Source: Phyto melanocephala
Lineage: Eukaryota; Arthropoda; Insecta; Diptera; Rhinophoridae
Length of the DNA: 64,000 nt
Assembly: GCA_941918925.1 (NCBI GenBank)
Contig: OW799234.1
Coordinates: 10,259,001 to 10,323,000 of the forward strand
Direction: 5' to 3'
Below, in pieces: positions 35,540 through 47,818 of the stretch. Below the pieces are notes generated by a model. It was given only the letters and a program-made list of their open reading frames with translations, ran no database searches and was not told where the DNA came from. Made by a program: the position numbers and the translations under genes. Each line of letters begins with the position of its first letter. Positions within the stretch are counted from its first letter, which is position 1.

Positions 35540-35840
35540 AACCCCAAAAAGGTATTTGTACTTTTTGTGTTTTCTACGTTTTTGAAGCTAGAATTGTGAT
35601 ATATGGGACTGTTGATTCCGGGGGACATTGAAAATGTTATGGGTTACAAAAAAGGTACTTTTTTAATTTTCATGGTACTTTTTGTATTTTCAACGTTTAT
35701 TTAGCTAGAATTTCGAAATAAGTGACTATGATATGATACTCTGGATGACCAAAAAGGTAATTTTTCTCCTTTTTATTGTTAATGAAGCTAGAATTGTGAA
35801 ATAAGGTGCTACTGATTCCAGCTGAGGGTAAACATGTTAA
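35540..35840. repeat. Three tandem units with GGTACTTTTT and GCTAGAATT
   Basis: GCTAGAATT recurs at 35587, 35704 and 35787, each preceded by a GGTANTTTT block and followed by GAAATAAG-like sequence. Related GGTACTTTTTTTGG at 34462 and 35085 suggests they belong to the body of the 31874 element. Confidence 0.6.
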
Positions 35841-36075
35841 GGGCGGACCATACATTTGAAAGCCTCAAATTCTATACATAAAAATATCAGAAAAAAAAAA
35901 TTTTATTTTTTCGTATTGAGTTTAAAAGTCTTGAACACAATTTAAGGCTCATCAAAAATAGGCAAAAACAATCGCCATTTCGGATTGTCGCCAAATCGAA
36001 AATTAGGACACCAAACAAGTTTTAAATTCGCCATGTTTGGCAAGAAATCGACAAATCTGACAACCCTATACCAGA

Positions 36076-37380
36076 GAAGCAAACACTTGAAGACCAAGGA
36101 CCGATTTTAATCGGTTAATTGCATGAATGCCATCAAAACACTCACTAGTAGCAAAAGAGTATAAAAGTTTTTAAATATTCCGTTGAAAACAGTCATATTA
36201 AAGATACGCTTTCATTTGGCCGATGCTGGTTTTATATCACAGTAAAAAAGTTTTTACTTAAATAAACCTTTTCTCACATTTTTACACTTTCTTATACGTA
36301 TATTTTTATAGGTGTGTTTGTTTAACAGTATTTCTTCCTTCGATCTACCATATGGGAAAGTGAATAAACTTTAAGGACAGTTTGTATGAATTTTTTATTT
36401 TTTTTTTGCTGCGTGTTACAAAAATATTTTTATCTTAAAATATAATCAATAATATATGAACAGTAAGGGTTACGTTTCGCAAAAAAATTTTTTTACCCCA
36501 ATTTTATTTAACAACAAAATTTAATTGTATCCTTACATTTCTGGTAGGGGGGGGAGGATGTTGAGAACGAAAAAAAATAAATAAATTTTGTGCAAACACT
36601 CAGGCATGTTAATACAAGTCGAACAAACTTTAATTAAAAAACATAAAATTGAATTTGTTAAAATATTTATGAAATTAAAAAAAAAAAAAATGATTTCAAC
36701 CGAGTCTTCAGCTTATAAAATTAACGTGTGCATGTGATAAATGTTGTGCTTGAAGATATTGGCGTCTATGATTGATTGAATAGCAGAAATTGCTTTTAAA
36801 AAATGATAAATAATAAAACGAACTTCGGACATAGGGAGATTATTCATACAAACTGTTATGCAAATATGTAGTTTTGAGCATAAATATTTCAAAATACAAT
36901 TTAAAAATTTTTATTTTGATGAATTTCTTCTTTTATTTTTTAATCAACCGAGCCTTAATTCAATTAACCATAAATTCACAAAATGTAGTTCTTTTAAACC
37001 TATTCAAGCCAGATTTAAAGCGATCAGCTGATCTCAAGGCGAATATGCTTTAACGTTAAAATTTATATAAGGGTTGGATCATTTAAAATTGAAATCGTGT
37101 TAAAGGATAATAATAATTAACAAGTTTTTTTTTTTTAAAACTTTTTTATGGGCCAGGTAGCTCCCAAAAATTAACGAACTAAATTACTGTCACGGCGCAC
37201 GATGCGTCAATCCCATAGAGCGAAATGACAAAAGTAGAAGAAGTGGTCCTGGAGTTTTGAAATTTGGTACACTTTTAAATTTAGACCTTTTTCAAATTTT
37301 CAAATTTTTGTAGGACGAAGTTGGTTCTAGTTTTCCTTTTATTTGATAGAACCGAGTCTTTAGTTTAATAATCGAGAATA
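36076..37380. other. No gene; candidate TATA-type core promoter at 36160-36195
   Basis: TATAAAA at 36160-36166 is followed 31 bp on by AACAGTCAT, spacing right for a TATA/initiator pair. No coding exon follows that I can recognise. Otherwise AT-rich. Confidence 0.3.
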
Positions 37381-37446
37381 AACAAGTAAGAGTACTATAT
37401 TCGGCCGTGTCGAATCTTATATACCTTTCACAACGTGTAGTCATGC
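37381..37446 (+). mobile_element. Helentron (DINE-like) 5' start fragment
   Basis: AACAAGTAAGAGTACTATAT, then TTCGGCCGTGTCGAA and CACAACGTGTAGTCATGC. The match stops at 37446. Confidence 0.75.
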
Positions 37447-38149
37447 TAAATTTGGTAAATTTAAACTTTTTATTGAAATAAGTATGTCCTTAACAATTTA
37501 AAAAAAAATATTTTTTTTTTCGATTTTATTTAAAATATTGTAAAAAAACTATAAAACTTAACTTCGAAAAATTTCACAAATAATGAAGGTTCTTACAGCT
37601 GTTTCTCTGATGCAGCTAAAATCCAATTTTTTACATGATGTTTTTTTTTTATTACAAATTAGTTGAGTTTAGCGCCCTCTTGCGAGAAGAGTAGTAAACG
37701 AAAAAATTCGATCAGTATTATATTCGACATATTATTAGCTTTAAAAAAAAGATATATATATTATATAAATACGTTGTGAGTGATTTCTTGATATTTGGGT
37801 ATGGGACAACTCACTTATTTATGAGTTTCGACTTATGCTGAAGCACATTATTTATGACATGTTATTGCATTTAGAGGCACCTAGAAGGAATTCTTTTGCT
37901 CTTTTTATTTGGGAGTCAAGAAAATGTAATGTTTAGACTAAATAAAAATTTACACGATATTTTTCTTTGTTCAATAACGGATACACTTTCATGTACTCGT
38001 TTTACACGTTGAGGCGTACTCTAAACTGAAAGCCTATTTACTTCGTGTGGAAGAGATAAATTCCACTTTTGTAACATAAAATTTTATCGTTCTATGATAT
38101 TTCGATGTTAATACAAAATTTTAAAAGAACCATTTAAAAATAGAGGAGG
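37447..38149. other. AT-rich, no gene recognised
   Basis: Nothing supported. Confidence 0.5.
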
Positions 38150-38356
38150 GTAAAATATTATTTAGCTTTTGGGGCGTGGCTTTACCTACTATTTTAACTA
38201 AATTTTTGTATTTTCTAAACAACTAATTAAATGTGTAAAGTTAAATAAGAGTTGTTTAACTAGAAGTTGTTTAAGAAGACAATTTACTTGTTATGGGCGT
38301 GGCACACCCCACTTTTCTAAACACCAAATTATAGAGCCGCACAACAGTTATACTTC

Positions 38357-38580
38357 TAAGGGCCATTATTACAACTTGCCGTTAGCTTAAGGCAGGATTT
38401 TGTCGGACAAATAAATGGCTTTGCATTTTAAAGCCTTTATTTATTATTTTTTTAACTTTTAAATATTATAATTATTAATAATAATAACACTATAACATTT
38501 AAGTTGAAATAATGGAAAGTTATTTATCAGGCACAAAAAATCCTACCTTGAACTAACAACAAATTGTAATAATGACCGTA
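38357..38580. mobile_element. MITE family M2, copy 1
   Basis: ~65-bp imperfect TIRs starting GGGCCATTATTACAACTTG and containing AAATAAATGGCTTTGCATT. TA on both sides (38357-38358 and 38579-38580). Second copy at 46936-47158. Non-coding. Confidence 0.8.
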
Positions 38581-38593
38581 AAGCGTTTTAAAA

Positions 38594-39130
38594 ATATTGT
38601 TACAGATTTATTTTTAAATAGCTTAATTTACATTATAATTTATTTTAGTTGTAGTAGTTTAAGTTACTGTAGTTTATTTGTATTAGTTTATTTAGCTGGT
38701 GGTTGTTCGAACATGATGTTTGTTATTATGTGTAGCATACTTTTAGGCACTTCTATTATTTCTGAATATTACTTAACGTCTTAATTTAAATGTAACGGTT
38801 TTCAAATGTACTAGAATGTACATACGAGTACTTTATCGAATGTTACCGAACACCACTATGTTACTATAAATAGCCGAACAACACAGCTTACATGATCAGT
38901 ATTACAATAGAGCTTGTAAAGTGTGTATCAAAGTGAGTTTGATAATAAGAGTGTATAACCATAAGTGTAATAAGTAAAGTGATATAAAAACAATATCTGA
39001 GTGTATTTAAATAATAAAGTGCTCTTAATTTTATAACGAATTTCATCTGTTTTTAATTGCAATAAAAGAACTCAAAGTGTATTTAAAGGAAATAATCCAA
39101 CGTTTATAAAAGGTATAAACGTAACAATAT
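38594..39130. mobile_element. Solo LTR of a gypsy-type retrotransposon with 4-bp TSD
   Basis: The 529-bp unit 38598-39126 starts TGTTAC and ends GTAACA, flanked by ATAT on both sides (38594-38597 and 39127-39130). It has a TATA box (CTATAAATAG, 38873), later AATAAAG and AATAAAAG polyadenylation-like signals (39014 and 39061). No internal region, as after LTR-LTR recombination. The 70-codon frame inside (38572-38784) spans MITE end and LTR and is not a gene. Gypsy assignment rests on the 4-bp TSD only. Confidence 0.82.
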
Positions 39131-39700
39131 TGTTAAAGCAGAAGTAGTTGAAAGAGAGTATTTAGTTTGTATGGGCGTGGCACTGCCCTATTTTTGTAAG
39201 CAAATTATATTATTTAAGAGCTCATTAAATGTGCAAAATAACATGAAAATCGTTAAACTAAGTATTTAAAAAATGTATTTACTTTGATGGGCGTGACTTC
39301 TACTCACGAAATTTATATTTATTGATATAAAAATATCAATAAAATAGAAGTAAATATATATAAATACTTGGAATAGAGTATTTAATTTGAATGGGCGTGG
39401 CATTGCCAACTTTTTTGTTTACAATATTGTATTATTTAGAGGAGTAAATGGGTAAGCATAGTAACGTAGGAATCGTTTAATTATAAATACTTTCATTTGC
39501 AGTTTAAACTTATGTGGGCGTTGCTCTGCACACCTTTCTAGTCACGAAATTATATAACGACACAGACTCGAATGTGTTTGAATAGCTCTATTTGTTTAGC
39601 TAAAGTAGAAAGAATTGATAAAGAGTACTTCTTTTTTGCATGGGCGTGGCACTGCGCAGTTTTTATTTTTAAGCTGTATTTTCAGATGAATTCGTTAAGT

Positions 39701-41078
39701 ATGAAAGACTTAAAAAAAGTATTGTAGGAGAAATAATTAAATAAATTATATTTTGATCACAAATTGATATCGTCAAGAGAACTCATATAGAGTTCAAGTT
39801 TTAAATTAAGCCAACGTATTAAGGTTAGTAAATAGTACATGGCCATAGTGCCGTACATTGATCGCTACAGTTCAAGCATATGCAAACAAGGGGAGACATT
39901 GGTGTCATTATGAGTCTTTTAAAGACAGTATAACAAATGTTTATTCATTTATATTTTGTTTTATGTGAATTGATTTTAATTTCTTCCCTTTCCTGTTGTA
40001 ATTTAACTACATAAATATCTATAACAAAAAATAAATATTCCTTAATTCCTTTTAAAATTATTTCAGCAATCAGCTTATAAATACTAAGCTGGTTTTTAGT
40101 TTATTATACCGTTGATATCAGCTTTAATTTATCTCTATTATTTTATAGAAGAAAAGGAGCGCGAGATAAAAATAATATTTTAACTAAATTAATTTTTAAA
40201 GCACTGGTCAAACACATACCACCTTAACACCTAAGGTTTAAACTACATTTGATCTTAATAGACATACACACATACCCATTTATATACATACATATAAAGC
40301 CCAACTGTTCCCTGCGTTGAAAGATTTTGTACATTTGTGATTTTCAAATCGTTGTTATACTCTTTGCAGGGCTTTTGCCTCACCCTCCTCCAAAAAAACA
40401 ACACGAGTAAGCGCATCTTTACACGGTGTAAATTACACTAGCTGCACAAATGCAATATCATTTGATAAGGAGAAACTGAATTAAAAAAAAAAGCAAATAC
40501 GATATAAGTATAATATATTACATGTCTATTACAGTACAAAACATTACTTGCTGCCACAACAAAAGTTCCCAATGTAGGGAGGGAACAACAAACAGACTCT
40601 TTGCTACATTTTCTTAAAGTAACTTGCTTGAGAAACTCTTATACATATACATTTGTGCATAGATGAGATGACAGCAAAGATATTTTAGTAAGCACCACAC
40701 ACACTCGTACACACACACTCGTATGCCTTAACTTCAAACGTATATAAATGTAGCATGCAGTGACATTTCATTAGAGATTTAATACACAGCAAACTGATTG
40801 TGACAAACACACTAATATAAGCAATTTCATATGTATGTATATGCCGGCATTATTCTTAATATTTACACATATTCACAGTAATCCATATAATTGCACACGT
40901 ATGTGTAACGAAAAATGGGGGGAAAATAGAGAAGAGGTGTGATGTTAATAAATATAAGTATAACTAAGCATACGTATATGCATAAATAATTGTAGTTTAT
41001 TGTACACTTTAAGTCCATAACTAAATATGATAACCCAACAAGCATTGGAACACAGAAAAAAAGTTTTTGAAATAATAA
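39701..41078. other. AT-rich, no gene recognised
   Basis: CA/CACT-rich patch near 40690-40725. Nothing else supported. Confidence 0.5.
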
Positions 41079-41698
41079 TCTATATATATAAAAGTGAAAC
41101 TCTGTGTGTGTGTGTGTTAGCTATAGACTCCGAAACTGTAAAACCGATCGGACTCAAACTTTGGCAAGTTGTTGTACACATACCAGGGAGTGTTTATGGG
41201 TGAAAAAAAGTGGGCGGGGCCACGCCCATAAAAAATTAGTTATCATTTTAAGCTACTTGCACATGACCGATTTTTCTGAAACTTTGCACACATATCGAGC
41301 TCTCATGACTAAATAATTTTGTGATTAAAAAAGTGGGCGGGGCCACGCCCATAAAAAATTTTTAATTTTGAGGTACTTGCAATGGACGGATTTTACTGAA
41401 ACTTTGCACACATATTGGGCTGTCATGACTTTATAATTTCGTGATTAGAAAAGTGGGCAGGGCCACGCCCATAAAAAAAAGTTATCATTTTGAGGAACTT
41501 GCACTGGACCGATTTATCTGAAACTTTGCACACATAATGAGCTGTTATGACTTTACAATTTCGTTATTAGAAAAGTGGGCAGGGCCACGCCCATAAAAAA
41601 ATTATAATTTTTAGGTTTCTGCACTTGATATTCAATAAAAATTCAGAATGCATTTTGATTCATTAAGGGGCGTAGCAACGCGCGCCGGGTTTGGCTAG
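41079..41698 (+). mobile_element. Non-autonomous Helitron, copy B
   Basis: Starts TCTATATATATAAAAGTG after A and ends GCCGGGTTTGGCTAG before T. Four ~122-bp units with GTGGGCGGGGCCACGCCCAT or GGGCAGGGCC. About 95% like copy A by eye in the first 120 bp, so both are young. Confidence 0.88.
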
Positions 41699-42359
41699 TT
41701 TTAGAAATATAACTTAGATTCGGCATTTGATATTCACCTAGATTTTGCGGAAAAATCATTTCTTTTACTTTGTTTCGATTAATATTTTTTCAATTAACAA
41801 TTCTCTATTATAGTCTGCATCGTCTATACAATACAATATATTTAGTGAAATAGTGAGAATAGAGAGTTTTAGTTTATTAACTTGTTAACTCAATTTCTGT
41901 TATATCGTTTGTACTGTAAAAAGTCAATTGGTCAATTTTAGCACGAAAAAGTAAACTCCTTTTGCAGCCAGTTGTACAGAATTTAAAGCCTTTACCAATT
42001 ATAGTTCTCTAGTTATTCAAATTAATATATTTTCTTTATCTGAAAGATATTACGCTTTCTAATTCGTTAAAAAAAAAAATAAAAAATGTCTAATACTATA
42101 AACAAATATTTTGGCATTTATAGTAACTAAAATTAGTATGACGTTTACCACTTTCCCTGCTTCAATTGTATTGACCTTCAGCTGTAATAAGGCAAGTTAA
42201 GTGTTCGTTAAGCTTACCAAGTTTGATAAACCATGAGAGTTTTTATTTTAATAACCAATACAAATATTATATACTTTAGTCTTTATTGTGCTCAGAGTAT
42301 GTAGCCAAAACTGTTAACATTGTATGCAGGTCCCACGCCCACTTTAAGAAACAATTTCC

Positions 42360-43030
42360 ATAAAACTTATTTATGGGCTTTAAAGCTTATTAAAGAACAA
42401 ATGGGCAAAATCTAGCCAGTCGTTATCTGGTGATTTTTTATTTTATATAGATTATATCTTTGACGTTGGACAGAAAGTTCTTAAGTCAAAAAAGTGAAGT
42501 TGCAGTTTTTGATTGGATTTAATTTAACTTAATTTGTTTTTTTTTTTTTGCTTGATATTAATAACTCAAGCCTAGCACAACTGTTTTCAATTGTAATCTT
42601 GTGCTATTTAAACAGTAATTCAGAAAAATTAATGTTTCGTTTTATATTTATCTGAAACTGTAATTTCTGACTTAAGACCTTTTCACTTAAAACATTCATG
42701 ATAAGCTTTAAAGCTTATTTTAAGAATAATTTATCAAAATCTAGACAGCCGTTATCCGATGATTTTTTACACAGATTTCATTTTCATTCTTATTTATATA
42801 GATTATATCTTTGACGTTGGGCAAAAAATCTTAAGTCAAAAAAGTGAAGTTGCAGTTTTTGATTGGATTTAACTTAATTTTTTTTTTTGCTTAATATCAA
42901 TAACTTAAGCCTAGCACAACTGTTTGCAGTTGTAATCATGTGCTATTACTACAATAATTCAGAAAAATGAATATTTAGTTTTATATTTATCTTAAACTGC
43001 AATTTCTGATTTAAGACCTTTTTACTTAAT
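42360..43030 (+). repeat. Two tandem ~327-bp units
   Basis: GGCTTTAAAGCTTATT at 42376 recurs as GCTTTAAAGCTTATT at 42704, followed in both by AAATCTAG-CAG-CGTTATC, ATATCTTTGACGTTGG, AAAAAGTGAAGTTGCAGTTT and CAAGCCTAGCACAACTGTTT in the same order. 42330 has CCCACGCCCACTTTAAG, so it may be the edge of a GGGCGTGGC-type element. The spacer 41699-42359 holds nothing I recognise. Confidence 0.85.
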
Positions 43031-43623
43031 TTCAAAGAGATATTGCAGTCTTATATGAGCCTGAGCTTTAAGCTTAGGTAGTATAATATTTTGCTAAAAA
43101 AAAATGTAATTTTGCATGAAAAATCACGGCAATGATAGCAGAATAATTTATAATACTATGATTACTGCAATCATTTGTATGATAAGCCCAAACACATTAT
43201 GGTTGCAGATTTTCCTTACACAAATGACAGAACTAAATGCATGGTGGCAAGTTACGTAAATATTAAATCTATTCTTGTAACTATATATCTTACTACTACA
43301 GCAATAGTATGGTGTTGTAAATTCTATAATTAGTTGCAGTGATTAAATTAAGAAGCGCTTTCTATTTGCATATATACAGGTAACTTTCGCAGAATTTCGC
43401 CTGTCTTAAATTGCACTTATAAGCCTCATAATACCTGTTTCAATTCCTTTCAGTGATTGTCTTAAGGAAGATTTTTATTTTTACATTTAAAGTTAAAGCT
43501 TATGTTGTATGTACGTATAATGTATGCAATTATGTATAATATAATCAATAATCAAATAACAAAATAAATATTTATGAACTACATATGAACTACATATGGG
43601 TCGCAGCTTACCTGCCGATAAAG

Positions 43624-43884
43624 TATAATTCTGTGGCTTGGATCTAAAAGGGCCAATGTCAAAATATTTACTTTTAAGAAAATTGGAATTGAACTTAAAC
43701 TTTTATAGATGCTTTCATACTTACATTGGCCAGCATTTTATTTATGAAGCTGTTCTGGGTTAAGTATGACTTTAGCTGTTTTACCATAATGAACTAGAGC
43801 AAGAAAACAAATCTAATGCAATGCTTAACTCAAAAAAGCAAAAAAGTGACATTGGCTGTTTTAGCTCCAAGCCATAGAATTATA
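43624..43884. mobile_element. 261-bp MITE with ~36-bp TIRs
   Basis: TATAATTCTGTGGCTTGGA plus CTAAAA and GCCAATGTCA on the left is mirrored at the right end (to 43884) with about 4 mismatches. The outer bases read TA on both sides, so a TA duplication is possible. Non-coding. 43031-43623 is unremarkable AT-rich sequence. Confidence 0.85.
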
Positions 43885-44099
43885 GTTAGTTGTTATGTGG
43901 TAAGAAATATCTAGTTGCCTTCAACTTAAGACTAGTTAGCCATCGATGCTTCTTTCATATATCAAACTACAGATATTAACATCAGCTTGTCATAGGAGGC
44001 CAATTAGTTCATTTGTTTTTAATTTTATACTAGTAATTGTTAGAGAGCTTTGAGTGTGTAAAGTGAGTGTGAGCTGACACATACCGAAAAAAATTTAAT

Positions 44100-44212
44100 A
44101 TGCATTTAGCACATCAACCAAAGCATCAAGTGCTTTGTGAATTTGTCTTGTCTCAGTCAGGATTTGAACCAGGGTCCTCTGGCTCTGAACCACTATACCA
44201 GTGCCACTATTA
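44100..44212 (-). mobile_element. tRNA-derived SINE, second family
   Basis: Minus strand: GTGGCACTGGTATAGTGGTT (box A TGGTATAGTGG) and later CCTGGTTCAAATCCTGAC (box B). It continues past the tRNA-like part with no acceptor closure, so it is a SINE head. No second copy in the window. Confidence 0.65.
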
Positions 44213-45758
44213 TTTTACATTGATTTTAATAAGTTTGAAAAACAATGTACTTTTCAATTTTGCGTTAGACGAATGGTGAGTTTGCCTATTTTCAAGCAAT
44301 GTGTGTGACATCTATCATTTGCTACAGTCTAGTGACAACTAGTTCTATGGCTGGTTCGAAACGTAACTAGTCAATAATTTAGCTACAGGGATATGTAACC
44401 AATGTGATGCGTAACTACAACTATGTATCATGGTTTCCGTGTGTTATTTAAGGGCTTTTGAGTGTATGTGTAAGAATTCATGAGTTTATTCATTGGCTCT
44501 GCTATAATAATATTACATTGCTCATACAACAACTCCATACAATGTTTGTGTGTTTGAAAGAAAGTTTTAACTCGCATTAACACAAATTAATATGGTTCGT
44601 GTTACTTTAAGGATAACCACACAACTTACCACCATTTAAGTTGTCAGTAGAGAGAGCAGTAGCATAGTGTGTATTTACAAGCCAATCATTTAATTTTGCC
44701 TTGATTTAACAGATAAATAATGTAATAAATCGTAATTTGTGTAACGTTTGAATTTAACAAAAGCAAACAATAGCAGATGAAAGGGTAAAATAAAATTGAA
44801 TTAAATAAAAAGAAGAGCTGTTTCTCATTTTGTAAGGGATCTTTATAAAAGAAGCTTTTTAAGGTTACAAATTTAAAATTAAATATTGATAACTGATGGT
44901 ACATCTTTTTTTCTTTATTAGCCAAATGTGATTTATCACTAGCAACAAACGCTATGGACGTTGTATCCTTCGGGTATCATTATTTACAAATATCACAATG
45001 ATGATGAATGATGATTTTTGTTCTCAAACAGAAATACCTTCTTTTCAATTTTCGTTATACATTTCATTTTGTCTTATGATGTTTTTATTTATCAAATTTC
45101 TTTATTTATTTATTTTTTGTTTAAGATGTACTCTATTCGTAAACACACACACACACACGAAAGTTGTGTGTTTCCCTTGAGTTTTAAGCTGGCATATCTC
45201 ATATCAATACTTTGTTTCTTTGAATTTTTATGTCTTTCTTTTACAAATACGTCACTACATAATGCATTACAATGTTTGGGTAAAATACAAATATTTACAC
45301 ATGATTTTCCTATACACACACACACACACTCTCAACAAAAAACCTACCGAAAAGTATAACAAAATTTAATTTTATTATCGCTATTGAAGTGTTAGCAATA
45401 GACTAAAATAACAGTCATCAGTTTGTTATCAATCATATTGGCAACAACATTAACTACCTAAACACCTTATTGTTAAAAAGAAGACCTTATCCTTCTCTTA
45501 AACTTTATTGAATCAGATGACTAAAATAGTTAAAGAAAAACTTTTGCAGAAGTCTTTTAAAACAACAATGTAAATGATTGTGATTAAAAAAAAAAATTTT
45601 TTTTGTCAAAAACTTGAACTTTGTCCTGATGTTTTAAAAGTAACAAACTAACTTTGGTTTTAAAGTTAAAGAGAAAGCTATATTAACTGTATTATATCTT
45701 ATGAAAAAGTTTAAAAACTGTCTAAACATCCGATAAACCAAAAGTTTCATACATTATA
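44213..45758. other. AT-rich with CA microsatellites, no gene recognised
   Basis: CA runs at 45144-45159 and 45315-45330. The short frames there are driven by them. Confidence 0.5.
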
Positions 45759-46382
45759 GCTGGAGTTACATACCATGCGTTCTATCCGTTGTTCCGTTTT
45801 ATGCATCAGTCAAAAAGTAGAATCAGTGTAATTGTATGTGACAAGTTACACGGCAAAACGCATAGAATGCATAAACGTATCAACGCAGCAAAGTAGGTTT
45901 ACTTTCTACTTTTGTATCCGTCGCATAAAAGGTGAATAAATGTCAGCTGTTGTTGATAGCCATGGATGACAAATAATATTTTTTTGTCGATGTTATCGAT
46001 AAATCTGATTGTGTGGTGGATTTATTTTTTTAATTTTTTTGTATTAAAAAATGTTTTTAATAAAAGAAAAAGCATTCGAAATAAAGTTTACAATTACTTT
46101 TAAGAAAAACATTCATAAAAACTAATTTTAAACACAATTTTTTCATTACCAAAATTTTTATTCCACTTATCGATAATTATTATGTGCTGAGTGTCATCTC
46201 TGTTTATTATTAAAAGAAAACAAGTGCAATGGAGGAGATGCTTATTGATGCTTGTGTTATTTTTGAACTTTTTGTAGCACAAAATATCATGTACATAAAC
46301 TAAATGAATTCCATAAATGCCCTTAAATTGTCAATTTTACTTTCCATTTTGGCAAAATTGTTTTTAGTTAATAAAAATATAA

Positions 46383-47818
46383 ACACAACATAGGGTTGCC
46401 ATATTTGAAAAGTGAAAAAAAGTACATTGAGGGGGAAAAACAGTAATTTAAAAAAAAAAGAAAAACAGTACATTTTGATTTTGATAACATAACTTTTACT
46501 TCAATACATCACATTTTTATTTAAAAATAGTTAAGAAGAAACATAAAAACATGTAAACACGTGGTCAAAAACACAAATTTAACGTCGTTTTTCGATTTTA
46601 ATATTGATACTTGTTTGAATAAACGAAATACCAATGCTTTAACATTTTCGACTATATTTCAGAATTATGCACTATATTTTCAAACTTTATTTTGAAAATG
46701 ATCTAATGTATTTCAAAAGTTATTAATTATATTTAAGAAATAGTAAATAGAATTTCGAAATTGGTAATTGAATTTCAAAAACTACGAGTTGAATTTTGAA
46801 ATTATCTATAATATGCAAATTCAATTAACTTGTTTCTTAAAATTACAATAATATTCCATTAATACTTTTGGAATACTATTTGTAACTTAAAAAATATCAC
46901 TTGTAATTGACAAATTATCAATTCTTAAGTAGACTTAGGGCCATTATTACAACTTGCCGTTAGCTAAAGGCAGAATTTTGTTTGGCAGATAAATGGCTTT
47001 GCATTATAAACCCTTAATTTATTATTTTTTATTCATTAAATATTATTAAATTTAATAATAATAACAATAAAAAATGGAAGATGTAATAATGCAAAGCTAT
47101 TTATCGAACAGACAAAATCCTACCTTTAACTAAAGACAAGTTGTAATAATTGCACTTAATCTATCACGCATAGAAATTGTTATTGAACTTAAAATCAATA
47201 TTTAACAATATTTAAGAAAATAATATTTAGGCTCAACAAAAAGAAAACATTTCTTGTTAAAGTCGACTATAATATTACTTTTAATAATTTTTTTGAAGTT
47301 TATTTTAAAGGCAATAACAATTTTTATGAACAATAAAGTAAAGTCTACTTTAAAATTGATAATTTGTCATTTAAAATTGATATTTTTTAAATTATATATA
47401 GTAATCCAAAAGTACTAATTGAATATTGTTAAAAAAATTCTAAAAAAAGTCAATTGAATTTTTAAAATGAATACATTTGATAATTTTTAAAATTCAATAA
47501 ATAATTATACAACACAAATAGAGGTGGTATAGTTATATAAAAGAAAATAATTTATGCTAAGTTATTTATGCTAAAGTTAATTCAAAAATAAATTATAAAT
47601 ATTTATCCCTTTTTTGTACACATTTAACAATACAATTTTTTCCTATTTCATTCTTCAAAAAATTACAAAATTCAATACATGTGTATCCAAAAACAGTACA
47701 AATATAAAAAACAGTACTTTTTCGTACTGTTTTAGGTATTGTGAATATAACAGTACACATTACAAAAAACAGTACATGTACTATTTAAAACAGTACGAAT
47801 GGCAACCCTAACACAACA
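46383..47818. mobile_element. hAT-like element nested in the 45759 element, 8-bp TSD
   Basis: Element 46391-47810 starts TAGGGTTGCCAT and ends ATGGCAACCCTA, with perfect duplication ACACAACA (46383-46390 and 47811-47818). The interior is a diverged large inverted repeat (AAATTATCAATT-type blocks on both arms, CAGTAC runs near both ends). No transposase. Contains the M2 MITE. Confidence 0.92.
46936..47158. mobile_element. MITE family M2, copy 2, innermost level
   Basis: Starts GGGCCATTATTACAACTTG, ends with the inverse GTAATAATTGC. Flanks share ACTTA, including TA (46933-46937 and 47154-47158). It matches 38359-38578 through both TIRs. Confidence 0.85.

Larger units (their letters stand above)
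31874..36075. mobile_element. 4.2-kb hAT-like element filled with nested insertions
   Basis: Left end CAGGGTTGCGAGATTT (31883) and right end inverse AGGGTTGTCAGATTT (to 36067). Flanks ATACCACA (31874) and ATACCAGA (36068) agree at 7 of 8, as an aged 8-bp duplication. CAGGGTTG ends and 8 bp fit hAT. Both arms carry CGCCAAA-type repeats. No transposase remains. Inside: palindrome 32143-32224, piggyBac 32263-33687, Helitron 34534-35012. Confidence 0.6.
38150..39700. repeat. Array of ~120-bp GGGCGTGGC units, interrupted by a MITE and a solo LTR
   Basis: GGGCGTGGC or a one-base variant at about 38171, 38295, 39174, 39289, 39393, 39514 and 39643. The unit resembles the internal repeat of the Helitrons at 27025 and 41079. 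Removing the MITE (38359-38578) and LTR (38598-39126) restores a normal unit. Confidence 0.7.

Noticed and set aside
37018..37060. Another MITE M1 end (CAGCTGATCTCAAGGCGAAT)
   Set aside because: Too short and out of the usual order to support.
38572..38784. 70-codon membrane-protein-like frame
   Set aside because: Begins in a MITE terminus and runs into the solo LTR; hydrophobicity follows from T-rich DNA.
44120..44212. tRNA gene on the minus strand
   Set aside because: Boxes A and B are present, but the 5' and 3' arms do not pair; treated as SINE.
45018..45359. 113-codon frame with THTHT repeats
   Set aside because: Driven by two CA microsatellites.
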